The translations under genes were made by a program, and so were the position numbers. Shown piece after piece: positions 16,333 to 23,729 of a stretch of 64,000 nucleotides of DNA. The stretch's first letter is position 1. Every line of letters starts with the position of its first letter. This stretch comes from Verrucomicrobiota bacterium (GTDB lineage Bacteria > Verrucomicrobiota > Verrucomicrobiia > Verrucomicrobiales > Verrucomicrobiaceae). The stretch spans positions 24,700 through 88,699 of the forward strand of contig JAFLEI010000031.1 of NCBI GenBank assembly GCA_017301975.1, given 5' to 3'. The notes below the pieces were generated by a model, which had not been told where the DNA came from, did no database searches, and saw nothing but the letters and a program-made list of their open reading frames with translations.

Positions 16333-17907
16333 TCATCGTCCTTTTTCAGGGGGTGTCTGCTCCTTGGCGGGGACTGGTTCGTACTGCCAGGTCCAGTCGC
16401 CGAGGTATCTGGCGCTCCGCATCCTCACATCGTTCTTCACCTGCCCGCCGTCATCCGTGCCATCCAGGCCCACGCACCACAGCATGTAGCGGCCTGCTGC
16501 CGTGGGTCTATAGCGCATTTCCTGGCCGTCCCAAGGATCACGTGGCACGGCGGTGGCAAATTCGGGCACCAGTTCCTGCAACGCTGCGGGATACTTCGCA
16601 TGCTTCAAAAAGAAGCGCTCCAGCGCGATGGCCGTGAGAGCCTGACGATCACGCGCCTGCACCAGCGCTGCACTGGCGCTGACAGATGTGATGGAGGGCA
16701 GCACCATGCTGGCCATGAAGTAGTCGGGGTGCAGCAGATAGTTCTCCTTCTCCTTCGCCTTCAGATCGGCGATCATCCCATCCCCCGCTTTGACCGCCGC
16801 GATGATTCCGCCCTGGCGCAAGGGCGAGATCATATGCTTCCACTCCTCCTGGGCGATCACACTCATCCATTGGTCAAACAAGCCCCCTGGCATCGTGCCT
16901 GATGTGACAAACTTCCATCTGTGGTACTCGCCTGAAAAAAGGGCCTCTGCTCCCGGCGCGCTCTTTTTTCTGCCTGCGGCAACGTCCTTGAGGTATTCCA
17001 TGGAACTCACCGCGCAGGCCAGCTCCCCGCGGAAGGCCTGCAGCACCGTCTTGTCCAGATCATGCGCGCTGAGCATGCCGTGCAGAGTCTGCAGCTCCGC
17101 ATCGGAAAAAGCCCGGTCACGCAATCCCGCCCAGAGGCTTTCATTCACTGCGGTCTCTGCCGCGAAGCCTACCAGCAGCCCGATCAGCAGCGGCTCCGCT
17201 TCACAGGCATGGCCGATCTTTTCCGCAGCGAGCAGACTGCGGGCGGCCTCCGCGCCCTGCTTTGCGTCCATGGCCGCACGGGCACGCAGGCACAGCAGCC
17301 GCACCAAATGCTGCGCCCCGCTGTAGTGCCGCATAGAGAGGCTGAAAAGCAGCTCCGGCAGCACCCGCTCCCGCAGGCCGGGGGTGAACATGGCCTGGCT
17401 GCGCTGCGGTGCCAGATCGGCAAGCTGTTTGAGCAGCGGAAATTTGGCGTCCAGCGCCGCCAGCACGTCTCTGCCGGGGGCTGCGGTTTGTGCCGGGAGA
17501 CTGAGGAATTTCGAATCGCGGAGATATTGCGCCCAGGTCTGCATGTCGGTCACCTGGCCCTTTTCCACACCACGAGCACCTGAGGCCATGACGTCCATCT
17601 TCATCGCCTCCAAGGCTTTGCGTTTCGCGCCCGGTGCTCCTTTGGCCTCATCGTGATCGACGGCTTCGGTGATGCCGTCCAGAGCCTCAATGGCCAGCAG
17701 GTTCTGCGATGGCGGCGGGGTTTCGGGCAGGAGCTTGCGGAAGTCGAGGGTTTCGCCTTCGCGTTCGAGCATGGCTCTCGTGGCGGCCCAGCGGCGGGCG
17801 CCGCTCCAGTTTGTCCAGACACGCAGCAGAACAAGGAGGGTGACGAGGCTGACGAACAGCCAAAGCAGGACGCGGATGGATCGTTTGGAAAAAAGGCGGC
17901 GTATCAT
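16333..17907 (-). CDS. Membrane-anchored hypothetical protein with PulG-like C-terminus, sigma-factor operon
   Basis: A 524-residue protein from the ATG at 17907 (MIRRLFSKRSIRVLLWLFVSLVTLLVLL, one N-terminal membrane segment); in-frame codons further upstream overlap the anti-sigma-like gene and are not coding-like. The body is helical and Ala/Leu-rich. The last ~120 residues (ALERFFLKHAKYPAAL, VPRDPWDG, YMLWCVGLDGTDDGG) resemble the C-terminal part of type II secretion pseudopilins (PulG-like), where 'YP..L..L' and 'DPWG' are typical. No prepilin peptidase site is present. It is the last gene of the ECF sigma/anti-sigma-like operon, so it may be its output or sensor. The function is unknown. 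Confidence 0.65.
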   Translation of the reverse strand: MIRRLFSKRSIRVLLWLFVSLVTLLVLLRVWTNWSGARRWAATRAMLEREGETLDFRKLLPETPPPSQNLLAIEALDGITEAVDHDEAKGAPGAKRKALEAMKMDVMASGARGVEKGQVTDMQTWAQYLRDSKFLSLPAQTAAPGRDVLAALDAKFPLLKQLADLAPQRSQAMFTPGLRERVLPELLFSLSMRHYSGAQHLVRLLCLRARAAMDAKQGAEAARSLLAAEKIGHACEAEPLLIGLLVGFAAETAVNESLWAGLRDRAFSDAELQTLHGMLSAHDLDKTVLQAFRGELACAVSSMEYLKDVAAGRKKSAPGAEALFSGEYHRWKFVTSGTMPGGLFDQWMSVIAQEEWKHMISPLRQGGIIAAVKAGDGMIADLKAKEKENYLLHPDYFMASMVLPSITSVSASAALVQARDRQALTAIALERFFLKHAKYPAALQELVPEFATAVPRDPWDGQEMRYRPTAAGRYMLWCVGLDGTDDGGQVKNDVRMRSARYLGDWTWQYEPVPAKEQTPPEKGR

Positions 17908-17945
17908 GGTATGGATTAAACGGGAAAAGGGATGAAACGACGGGG

Positions 17946-18242
17946 TCAGTTGGCGGCGAGCAGAGCCTCGATGGCGGCGGCGCGCTGCTGCCACAGGATG
18001 GGAGGCGCGGGCTCGCCGATGCCGGCGGCCTGGGGTGCGGAGGGCTCGGCCGGCGTGGTGAAATACATCACGAAAATCGCCGCCCAGGCCACACTCCAGC
18101 CCGCCACCAGCCAGCGTGGGGTGCGGGGGGCGCGGGGTGCCTGCGCGGCGGCGTGCAGCATTTCGGCGCGCCACTCCGGCGGGAGCGGGCGGCGCTGCAG
18201 GGCGCGCAGGTGGTTTTCAAAGGGGTCGGGGTGGGTGTTCAT
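17946..18242 (-). CDS. Small single-pass membrane protein, probable anti-sigma factor
   Basis: A 98-residue protein with a cytoplasmic N-terminus (MNTHPDPFENHLRALQRRPLPPEWRAEML), one membrane segment (WLVAGWSVAWAAIFVMYFTT) and a short periplasmic tail. Size, topology and a 4-bp ATGA overlap with the preceding ECF sigma gene are typical of compact anti-sigma or sigma-linked membrane proteins. No zinc-binding HxxxCxxC motif is present, so it would not be a ZAS-type anti-sigma factor. The role is inferred mainly from position. Confidence 0.6.
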   Translation of the reverse strand: MNTHPDPFENHLRALQRRPLPPEWRAEMLHAAAQAPRAPRTPRWLVAGWSVAWAAIFVMYFTTPAEPSAPQAAGIGEPAPPILWQQRAAAIEALLAAN

Positions 18243-18775
18243 GACGGTTTCAGTTCATCGTACAGGGGGCGAAGTTCGCTGCGGAGCTTTTCAAGGGCGT
18301 AGCGGTAGCGGCTGGCGGCGGTGTTCAGGGGGATGCCCTGCACCTCGGCGATTTCTTCAAAGGTCAGGCCGTCCCAAAGCTTGAGCTGGGCGACGCTGCG
18401 CTGCTCCAGCGGCAGCAGAGCCAGAGCACGGGTGAGGCGCTGGGCGAGCTCCGCCTGATCCGGGTCTGCATGGGTGGCGAAGACCTCGACAGGAGCGGCC
18501 TCCTCCGCGTCCCGCCGCACGCGGTGCCGCCGCAGCCAGTCGATGGCGTGGTGGTGCGCCAGCCTGAGCAGCCAGGCGCGCACGTTGGCGATGCCCGGCG
18601 GGATGGTCTGACGTGCGAGTTTGATGAAAAACTCCTGCAGGAGGTCCTTGGCGTCCGCCTCGTTGCCGGTGAAACTGGTGAAATAATGGAACAGGCCCGC
18701 CGCATGGGCATCGTAGAGTTCGGGCAGTGTCGGGGCGGCGGGCATGCGGGGGGCAGTTTCACGGACAGGACGCAT
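18239..18775 (-). CDS. ECF-type RNA polymerase sigma factor
   Basis: A 178-residue sigma-70 family factor counted from the ATG at 18775. Region 2 shows LPELYDAHAAGLFHYF, DLLQEFFIKLAR and VRAWLLRLAHHHAIDWLRRHR (DNA melting and -10 recognition). Region 4 shows LPLEQRSVAQLKLWDGLTFEEIAEV and NTAASRYRYALEKLRSEL (helix-turn-helix for the -35). Its stop codon overlaps the start of the anti-sigma-like gene by 4 bp. It is divergent from infA over 119 bp. The target regulon cannot be seen. Confidence 0.88.
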   Translation of the reverse strand: MRPVRETAPRMPAAPTLPELYDAHAAGLFHYFTSFTGNEADAKDLLQEFFIKLARQTIPPGIANVRAWLLRLAHHHAIDWLRRHRVRRDAEEAAPVEVFATHADPDQAELAQRLTRALALLPLEQRSVAQLKLWDGLTFEEIAEVQGIPLNTAASRYRYALEKLRSELRPLYDELKPS

Positions 18776-18894
18776 GGCGGCGAGATTTTTGTCTGCCCGA
18801 AATTCCCCGGGCGGGCTTCCCTGCCAGTCACGGCACAAAATTACCCTTGTAATCCCCGCGTGCGGGAGCATCCTCAAACCCTACTTTTTTACGC

Positions 18895-19239
18895 ATGTCA
18901 CGTCCCCCCAATCGCGGTCCATCTCGCGGCGGCCCCGCCCGCCGCAGCGGCCCCCCTCGTCGCAACGGTCCTCCTCGCTTCATTCCACCACCACGTCCGC
19001 CGGAGCCGGTGGATGCCGGCAAGCAGAAGGAAGAAGCCATCGAACTCGAAGGCACCATCGCCGCCGTGCTCGCCGGCACGATGTTCCGTGTGAAGCTGCG
19101 CAACGGCCACGAAGTGCTCGCTCATATTTCCGGCAAGATGCGCAAGAAATTCATCCGTCTCGTCATCGGCGATGCGGTGAAGATTGAAATGTCACCCTAT
19201 GACATGGACAAGGCGCGCATCGTTTATCGCATCGGCTAA
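18895..19239 (+). CDS. infA: Translation initiation factor IF-1 with an N-terminal Arg/Pro/Gly-rich extension
   Basis: A 114-residue protein in which residues ~46-114 are a complete IF-1 (EAIELEGTIAAVLAGTMF, VLAHISGKMRKKFIRLVIGD, VKIEMSPYDMDKARIVYR), an S1-type OB fold that binds the 30S A site. The first ~45 residues (MSRPPNRGPSRGGPARRS, RNGPPRFIPPPRPPEP) are an RGG/Pro-rich disordered tail absent from normal 70-75-residue IF-1. No internal ATG lies at the domain boundary, so the extension appears to be translated. It would be expected to bind RNA or the ribosome. The gene stands alone, away from the rpl/rpmJ region. Confidence 0.9.
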   Translation: MSRPPNRGPSRGGPARRSGPPRRNGPPRFIPPPRPPEPVDAGKQKEEAIELEGTIAAVLAGTMFRVKLRNGHEVLAHISGKMRKKFIRLVIGDAVKIEMSPYDMDKARIVYRIG

Positions 19240-19261
19240 GCTGTAGGCGGGCCTCGCGATC

Positions 19262-19813
19262 ATGGCTGGAGACATTGTTTATTTCGACCTCGAAACACGT
19301 CGCACCGCGAACGATGTCGGCGGCTGGGGCAACAAGCACAAGATGGGCATCTCCGTGGCGTGCACGTTCAGCACCAAGCAGAACGAGTACAGCATCTACA
19401 CGCAGGAGGAGACCCCGCTGCTCATCCGCCAGCTCAAGGAGGCGGATCTCGTTGTGGGGTTCAATCACATCGGCTTCGACTACGAAGTGCTCAAAGGGCA
19501 TGACCTGCTCTTTGACGCCACGGATCTGCCGCACAGTCTTGATCTGCTCATCGACCTCGAAAAGGTGCTGGGACACCGCATCAAGCTCGACGCTGTGGCT
19601 GCGGCCACGCTTGGCATGGGCAAGACCGCCGATGGTCTGGACGCGCTGAAATGGTGGCAGCAGGGAGAGGTGGCCAAGATCGCCGAATACTGCTGCTATG
19701 ACGTGAAGGTGACCAAGTGCGTGCATGAGTACGGCATGGAGCACGGGCATGTGAAGTACCATGACCGCAACGGCCGTGAGCAGACCGCGAAGGTGAACTG
19801 GAAACCGGTATGA
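19262..19813 (+). CDS. DEDD-type exonuclease domain protein (YprB-like RNase H fold)
   Basis: A 183-residue protein with DEDD exonuclease motifs: VYFDLETRR (Exo I, Asp/Glu), VVGFNHIGFDYEVL (Exo II, with Asp) and AEYCCYDVKVT (Exo III, Y-x3-D). This is the YprB/RNase H-like group, predicted 3'-5' exonucleases that are often fused or linked to helicases. Here the domain stands alone without the C-terminal TPR of Bacillus YprB. It is 22 bp after infA and overlaps the next gene by 4 bp, so it is probably in an infA operon. Substrate unknown. Confidence 0.75.
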   Translation: MAGDIVYFDLETRRTANDVGGWGNKHKMGISVACTFSTKQNEYSIYTQEETPLLIRQLKEADLVVGFNHIGFDYEVLKGHDLLFDATDLPHSLDLLIDLEKVLGHRIKLDAVAAATLGMGKTADGLDALKWWQQGEVAKIAEYCCYDVKVTKCVHEYGMEHGHVKYHDRNGREQTAKVNWKPV

Positions 19814-20211
19814 GTCCGCTGCTCCGCCTGCTCCTGCGCGCCGGCTGGGCACCTCTGGTGGTCCTGATTTTTCATCAGAAGATCATGCGCACGCCCTGGC
19901 GGCAGCAGCTTGATTTCGTCATGCACTACAGCGGCGGAGTCGCCATTTCGTTCTTTCTCTGGCACGCGCTGGACTGCTTCGCGCATTGGTTTGGCCAGCT
20001 CACTCCGTTCGCGCGCTATGTCTTCACCTTTGCGCTCGCGTGCACGGTGGGGTTGTTCTGGGAGTTCGCGGAACTCTTTTCCGATGTGGTCTATGGCACG
20101 CACATTCAGCACAACGTTCGTGAAACCATGCGCGATCTCATCGCGGATGCCACGGGGGCGCTGACGACGCTGGTGCTGACGTGGGTGGTGAGGTGCTTCC
20201 GGAAAAAGTAG
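19810..20211 (+). CDS. Integral membrane protein, DUF2238/YjdF-like
   Basis: A 133-residue protein with about four hydrophobic segments and the pattern LDFVMHYSGGVAISFF ... GLFWEFAELFSDVVYGTH ... ETMRDLIADATGAL. The 'H...GG', 'WEF.E...D' and 'DT.RDL..D..GA' elements recall the DUF2238/YjdF and DUF2585 membrane protein families, whose function is not established. It overlaps the exonuclease-like gene by 4 bp (ATGA). Its TAG stop is formed by the GTAG of the REP-like element that begins exactly there. Confidence 0.65.
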   Translation: MSPLLRLLLRAGWAPLVVLIFHQKIMRTPWRQQLDFVMHYSGGVAISFFLWHALDCFAHWFGQLTPFARYVFTFALACTVGLFWEFAELFSDVVYGTHIQHNVRETMRDLIADATGALTTLVLTWVVRCFRKK

Positions 20212-20320
20212 CCTTGTTGCTGTGCAACAAGGAGGGGGGGCGCAACGGGAAGTGGCATGGACTACCGGAAGGTTCCGGTGTTGCGGAGCTGTCCTTGTTC
20301 CGCAGGAACAAGGCTACTTT
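20205..20320. repeat. REPIN/BIME-like element: two inverted GTAG-hairpins
   Basis: The left end reads AAA-GTAG then CCTTGTTGC-TGT-GCAACAAGG (hairpin 20212-20232). The right end reads CCTTGTTCC-GCA-GGAACAAGG (20293-20313) then CTAC-TTT. The termini are inverted copies: the outer 16 bases match at 15. GTAG (20208) to CTAC (20317) is 110 bp. A GTAG tetranucleotide beside a hairpin, paired in inverted orientation at about this length, is the known design of REP doublets (BIMEs/REPINs) moved by TnpA-REP (RAYT) proteins. It sits exactly between the stop codons of two convergent genes, where it can act as a terminator. Confidence 0.75.
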
Positions 20321-20556
20321 CAGCCGCCGGCCAGCCAGGTCTGAAACGCAGCCTCTGCACGCTGCACCATCTCGGCCTGATTGCGGCGCAGATCGCTGAA
20401 CTGATTCCACGCTGTCAGATCCTGTTTGGAGCCGGTGCCTTCGATCTCGGCGATGAATTCCGTGACCAGATCCAGCTGGTCGCTGTGCTGCTCGCGCAGG
20501 TAGGTTTTGCAGGCCACGCCCGTCTCATGCAGTCGATTTTTGGTTCCAAGTGCCAT
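20320..20556 (-). CDS. Small hypothetical protein
   Basis: A 78-residue acidic, helical protein (MALGTKNRLHETGVACKTYL, EQHSDQLDLVTEFIAEIEG, WNQFSDLRRNQAEMVQRAEA). No signal peptide, membrane segment or recognised motif is present. The composition looks like a real protein, and it fills the space between DUF1501 (divergent) and the REPIN-like element, whose right end abuts its TGA stop. Function unknown. Confidence 0.5.
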   Translation of the reverse strand: MALGTKNRLHETGVACKTYLREQHSDQLDLVTEFIAEIEGTGSKQDLTAWNQFSDLRRNQAEMVQRAEAAFQTWLAGG

Positions 20557-20672
20557 TGGGTATTGATAAGGTGGTTGGGTGGCTGTGCAACCGAGACTCC
20601 GGCTTCCAGTTCACCAGGAACAGGGGGTATTTGACGCAATCTCCGCCCGGGTTCGCACGTTTCATCCACCGC

Positions 20673-22091
20673 ATGACCACGCCCGCCTTCCTTGATGTCT
20701 CCCGCCGCCAGTTTTTCCGGCAGTCCGGGCTGGGACTGGGCTCGATGGCTCTGGGGTCGATGCTCGCGCGGGATCTTCCGGCTGCTGCAGCTCTGGCGGG
20801 GCCGCGACCGCATTTTGCGCCGAAGGCGAAGCACATCATCTACCTGCACATGATCGGCGCGCCCTCGCAGCTTGATCTGTATGACTACAAGCCGCTGCTG
20901 CAGAAGATGGATGGGCAGACCTGCCCGGCGGAGCTGACCAAGGGCAAGCGCTTTGCCTTCATCGGCGGAGAGATGAAGCTGGCGGGCACGGAGTTCAAAT
21001 TTCAGCGGCATGGCCAGAGCGGGCTAGAGCTGAGCGAGCTGCTGCCGCACCTCGGCACCGTGGCGGATGACATCTGCGTGGTGAAATCCCTGCATACGAA
21101 TGAGATCAATCACGCCCCCGCTCAGATGTTTTTGCACACCGGCTTCGGTCAAGGCGGGCGGCCCAGCCTGGGGGCGTGGGTCACCTACGGTCTGGGTACG
21201 GAGAACCGGGACCTGCCCGCCTACGTGGTCCTGCAGTCCGGGCCTCCCGGCGGGGCGGGCTCAACGCTCTGGAGCACCGGCTTCCTGCCCAGCGTGTATC
21301 AAGGCATCCCGTTTCGGGGCAGCGGCGAGCCCGTGCTGTTCCTGGGTAATCCGCCGGGACAAAGCCCGAAAGACCGCCGGCATGTGCTGGATGCGGTGAA
21401 GTCGCTCAATGAGCAGCAGCTTGACCTCGTGGGAGATCCTGAGATCGCCACGCGGATCAGCCAGTACGAAATGGCCTACCGCATGCAGACCAGCGTGCCG
21501 GAGCTGATGGACATCTCCCGGGAAAACAAGGTCACGCTGGACATGTACGGCGCGCAGCCCGGCACGGCCTCCTTTGCCAACAACTGCCTGCTGGCCCGCC
21601 GGCTGATCGAGCGGGGCGTGCGCATGGTGCAGCTGTTTGATTCTGACTGGGACCACCACGGCGGGCTCAAGCGCGCCCTCACTGCCAAAGCCAAAGATGT
21701 GGACCAGCCCATGGCGGCGCTGGTGCGCGACCTCAAGCAGCGCGGTCTGCTGGATGAGACCCTCGTGATCTGGGGCGGCGAATTTGGCCGCACCCCGCTG
21801 CGCCAGGGCAGCAATGGTGATGGGGTGAAAACCTCCCCGGGACGCGACCACCACAAAGACGCCTACACGATGTGGATGGCCGGCGGCGGCACCCGGCCCG
21901 GCACGGTGTATGGCAAGACGGACGACTTCGGCTTCAACATTGCCGAAAATCCGGTCCATACGCACGATCTCAACGCGACGGTGCTGAGCCTGCTTGGACT
22001 TGATCATGAGCGCCTCACGTTCCGGTATCAGGGGCGTGATTTCCGGCTGACGGATGTGCACGGGGAGCTGGTGCCGGGGATTTTGGCGTGA
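20673..22091 (+). CDS. DUF1501 family protein, Tat-exported sulfatase-like
   Basis: A 472-residue protein from the ATG at 20673; codons upstream of it are not coding-like. A Tat signal SRRQFFRQSGLGLGSMALGS leads the protein, followed by the DUF1501 landmarks AKHIIYLHMIGAPSQLDLYDYKP, FLHTGFGQGGRPSLGAW, LVIWGGEFGRTP and GRDHHKDAYTMWMAGGG, and the end LDHERLTFRYQGRDFRLTDVHG. DUF1501 proteins have an alkaline-phosphatase-like fold and are abundant in Planctomycetes and Verrucomicrobia, usually beside a DUF1549/DUF1553 cytochrome-type partner. That partner is absent here, so the gene is an orphan. Its last 138 bp recur at 23490-23627. Confidence 0.88.
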   Translation: MTTPAFLDVSRRQFFRQSGLGLGSMALGSMLARDLPAAAALAGPRPHFAPKAKHIIYLHMIGAPSQLDLYDYKPLLQKMDGQTCPAELTKGKRFAFIGGEMKLAGTEFKFQRHGQSGLELSELLPHLGTVADDICVVKSLHTNEINHAPAQMFLHTGFGQGGRPSLGAWVTYGLGTENRDLPAYVVLQSGPPGGAGSTLWSTGFLPSVYQGIPFRGSGEPVLFLGNPPGQSPKDRRHVLDAVKSLNEQQLDLVGDPEIATRISQYEMAYRMQTSVPELMDISRENKVTLDMYGAQPGTASFANNCLLARRLIERGVRMVQLFDSDWDHHGGLKRALTAKAKDVDQPMAALVRDLKQRGLLDETLVIWGGEFGRTPLRQGSNGDGVKTSPGRDHHKDAYTMWMAGGGTRPGTVYGKTDDFGFNIAENPVHTHDLNATVLSLLGLDHERLTFRYQGRDFRLTDVHGELVPGILA

Positions 22092-22188
22092 GTGGGGGGC
22101 TCCTTCATAAAATGGTCTAGGGTGCAAATATTCGACAATCCCACCCGCAGATGCTCCTTGACCGTTCCATGTCGTTCTTCGTTCTTGC

Positions 22189-23445
22189 ATGCAGCCCATG
22201 TCGTTCGAATCCCATCCCCAAGGCCTGGAAATCGCCCGCCAGTTGATCGCAAAGGAAGCCGAGGAGCGCACGGGTTGCCTCGATCTGGGCAGGCTGGGCT
22301 TGAATGAACTGCCCGAGGAACTGCTGAAGCTGACGCACTTGCGGGTGTTGAATCTTGGGTATTACTGGCATGACCCGCAAATCAATGCGCGGCGTGCGAC
22401 AGAGTCGTTTGATCAGTTCAGTTACTTGCGGCAGGGACTCAATGGCATTGAGGAGCTGACTCAGCTCACCTCACTCTGTTTATGGGGTGCGTGGATCAGC
22501 GACCTCACACCGCTGGCGCAGCTCTCCAAGCTGACGAGTTTGTGTTGCAGCAATACGTCAGTCAGCGATTTGCAGCCGCTGGCGCAACTCAAAGCGTTGA
22601 CGAAACTACTGTGCTCCCAGACTCCGGTCGGAGACCTTGAGCCACTGGCCCGGCTGACTACACTAGCTGATCTGCATGTCTCCCAAACGTCTGTCTGCGA
22701 CCTTGAGCCACTGGCTCAGCTTTCCAAGTTGAAGAGTCTGGTCTGCTATCGCTCTCGAGTCCGTGATCTGCGGCCACTGGTCCGGCTTCCTGCACTAGAG
22801 AAGCTGGATATCTCCGAGACCGCAGTCAGTGAGTTGCAGCCGCTGGCAAGTCTTACGGAGCTGGACTGCTCCCGCTCAGATGTGAAAGACCTCCAGCCAC
22901 TGGTTCAATCCACCGCATTGAAAAAACTGAACTGCTCGGACACACAGGTCAGCGACCTCGAGCCGCTGGCGCACCTGCACGCGTTGACAGAGCTCGACAT
23001 TGACTTCACCCCGGTCAGGCATCTCCGACCACTGGCAAACCTTGTCAATCTGACCACGCTGATTTGTCGCGATACGAAGATCCGAAGCATCGAGCCGCTG
23101 GCAAAGCTCACCGCACTAACCTTGCTGATATGCTCACGTGTGGAAATCACCGATCTCCGGCCGCTGGCGCAGCTCACCGCACTGCAAGAACTGGATTGCG
23201 ACGGCACCTTTGTTTTCAATTTACGCCCGCTGGCTCAGCTACATGCTCTGACCACTCTGGACTGCACTGGCACCCTAGTGAGCGATCTTCAGCCACTGGA
23301 GCATCTGCAAGCACTGAAAAAGTTGAGGGCCTATCACAACCGGGTCAAGCAAATCCCTGCCTGGCTGGTGGAGCGCATGAGGACCGGAAAGATAGATGCG
23401 ATCCTGCCTCCGGACGCTCAACCTCAATCCGACGCTCCAGATTGA
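22189..23445 (+). CDS. Leucine-rich repeat protein
   Basis: A 418-residue (or 414 if ATG 22201 is used) protein. It begins with a Roco-like cap (EEAEERTGCLDLGRLGLNELPEELL-type arrangement). About 13 repeats of ~22 residues follow, of the form 'LxxLxCSxTxVxDLxPLAxL', one of them shortened (ELQPLASLTEL). The regular Cys in the ascending strand resembles the Cys-containing LRR subclass. There is no signal peptide, membrane segment or C-terminal GTPase/COR domain, so it is probably a cytoplasmic binding protein. It lies between a full DUF1501 gene and a DUF1501 3' fragment, and its codon use is less GC-biased than its neighbours, which suggests it was acquired or moved. Confidence 0.85.
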   Translation: MQPMSFESHPQGLEIARQLIAKEAEERTGCLDLGRLGLNELPEELLKLTHLRVLNLGYYWHDPQINARRATESFDQFSYLRQGLNGIEELTQLTSLCLWGAWISDLTPLAQLSKLTSLCCSNTSVSDLQPLAQLKALTKLLCSQTPVGDLEPLARLTTLADLHVSQTSVCDLEPLAQLSKLKSLVCYRSRVRDLRPLVRLPALEKLDISETAVSELQPLASLTELDCSRSDVKDLQPLVQSTALKKLNCSDTQVSDLEPLAHLHALTELDIDFTPVRHLRPLANLVNLTTLICRDTKIRSIEPLAKLTALTLLICSRVEITDLRPLAQLTALQELDCDGTFVFNLRPLAQLHALTTLDCTGTLVSDLQPLEHLQALKKLRAYHNRVKQIPAWLVERMRTGKIDAILPPDAQPQSDAPD

Positions 23446-23489
23446 GCATTCCACGAAAAAAGAGACTATTCGCGACAAACACTTCTGAT

Positions 23490-23627
23490 GTCCACACCTA
23501 CGACCTCAACGCCACCATCCTCAACCTGCTGGGCCTCGATCACGAGCGTCTCACGTTCCGGTATCAGGGGCGGGATTTCCGGCTGACGGATGTGCATGGG
23601 GGGCTGGTGCCGGGGATTTTGGCGTGA
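23490..23627 (+). pseudogene. Stray 3' end of a DUF1501 gene
   Basis: These 138 bp match the last 138 bp of the DUF1501 gene (21954-22091) at 120 positions (87%) and end at the same TGA. The first 60 bp carry 15 of the 18 differences; the last 78 bp are almost identical. The encoded peptide includes VHTYDLNATILNLLGLDHER. No 5' part of the gene exists here. It looks like the remnant of a second DUF1501 gene, or of an insertion or recombination that placed the LRR gene between the copies. Confidence 0.85.
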
Positions 23628-23729
23628 GGTGAGAACGACGCACGTCATCACAGAAAAGGGGTGACTGTTTGCCGTGAATCATCTAAAAAAGTCCCCATGC
23701 CAATCACTGGCATGTGAAACGTCTTTTTT

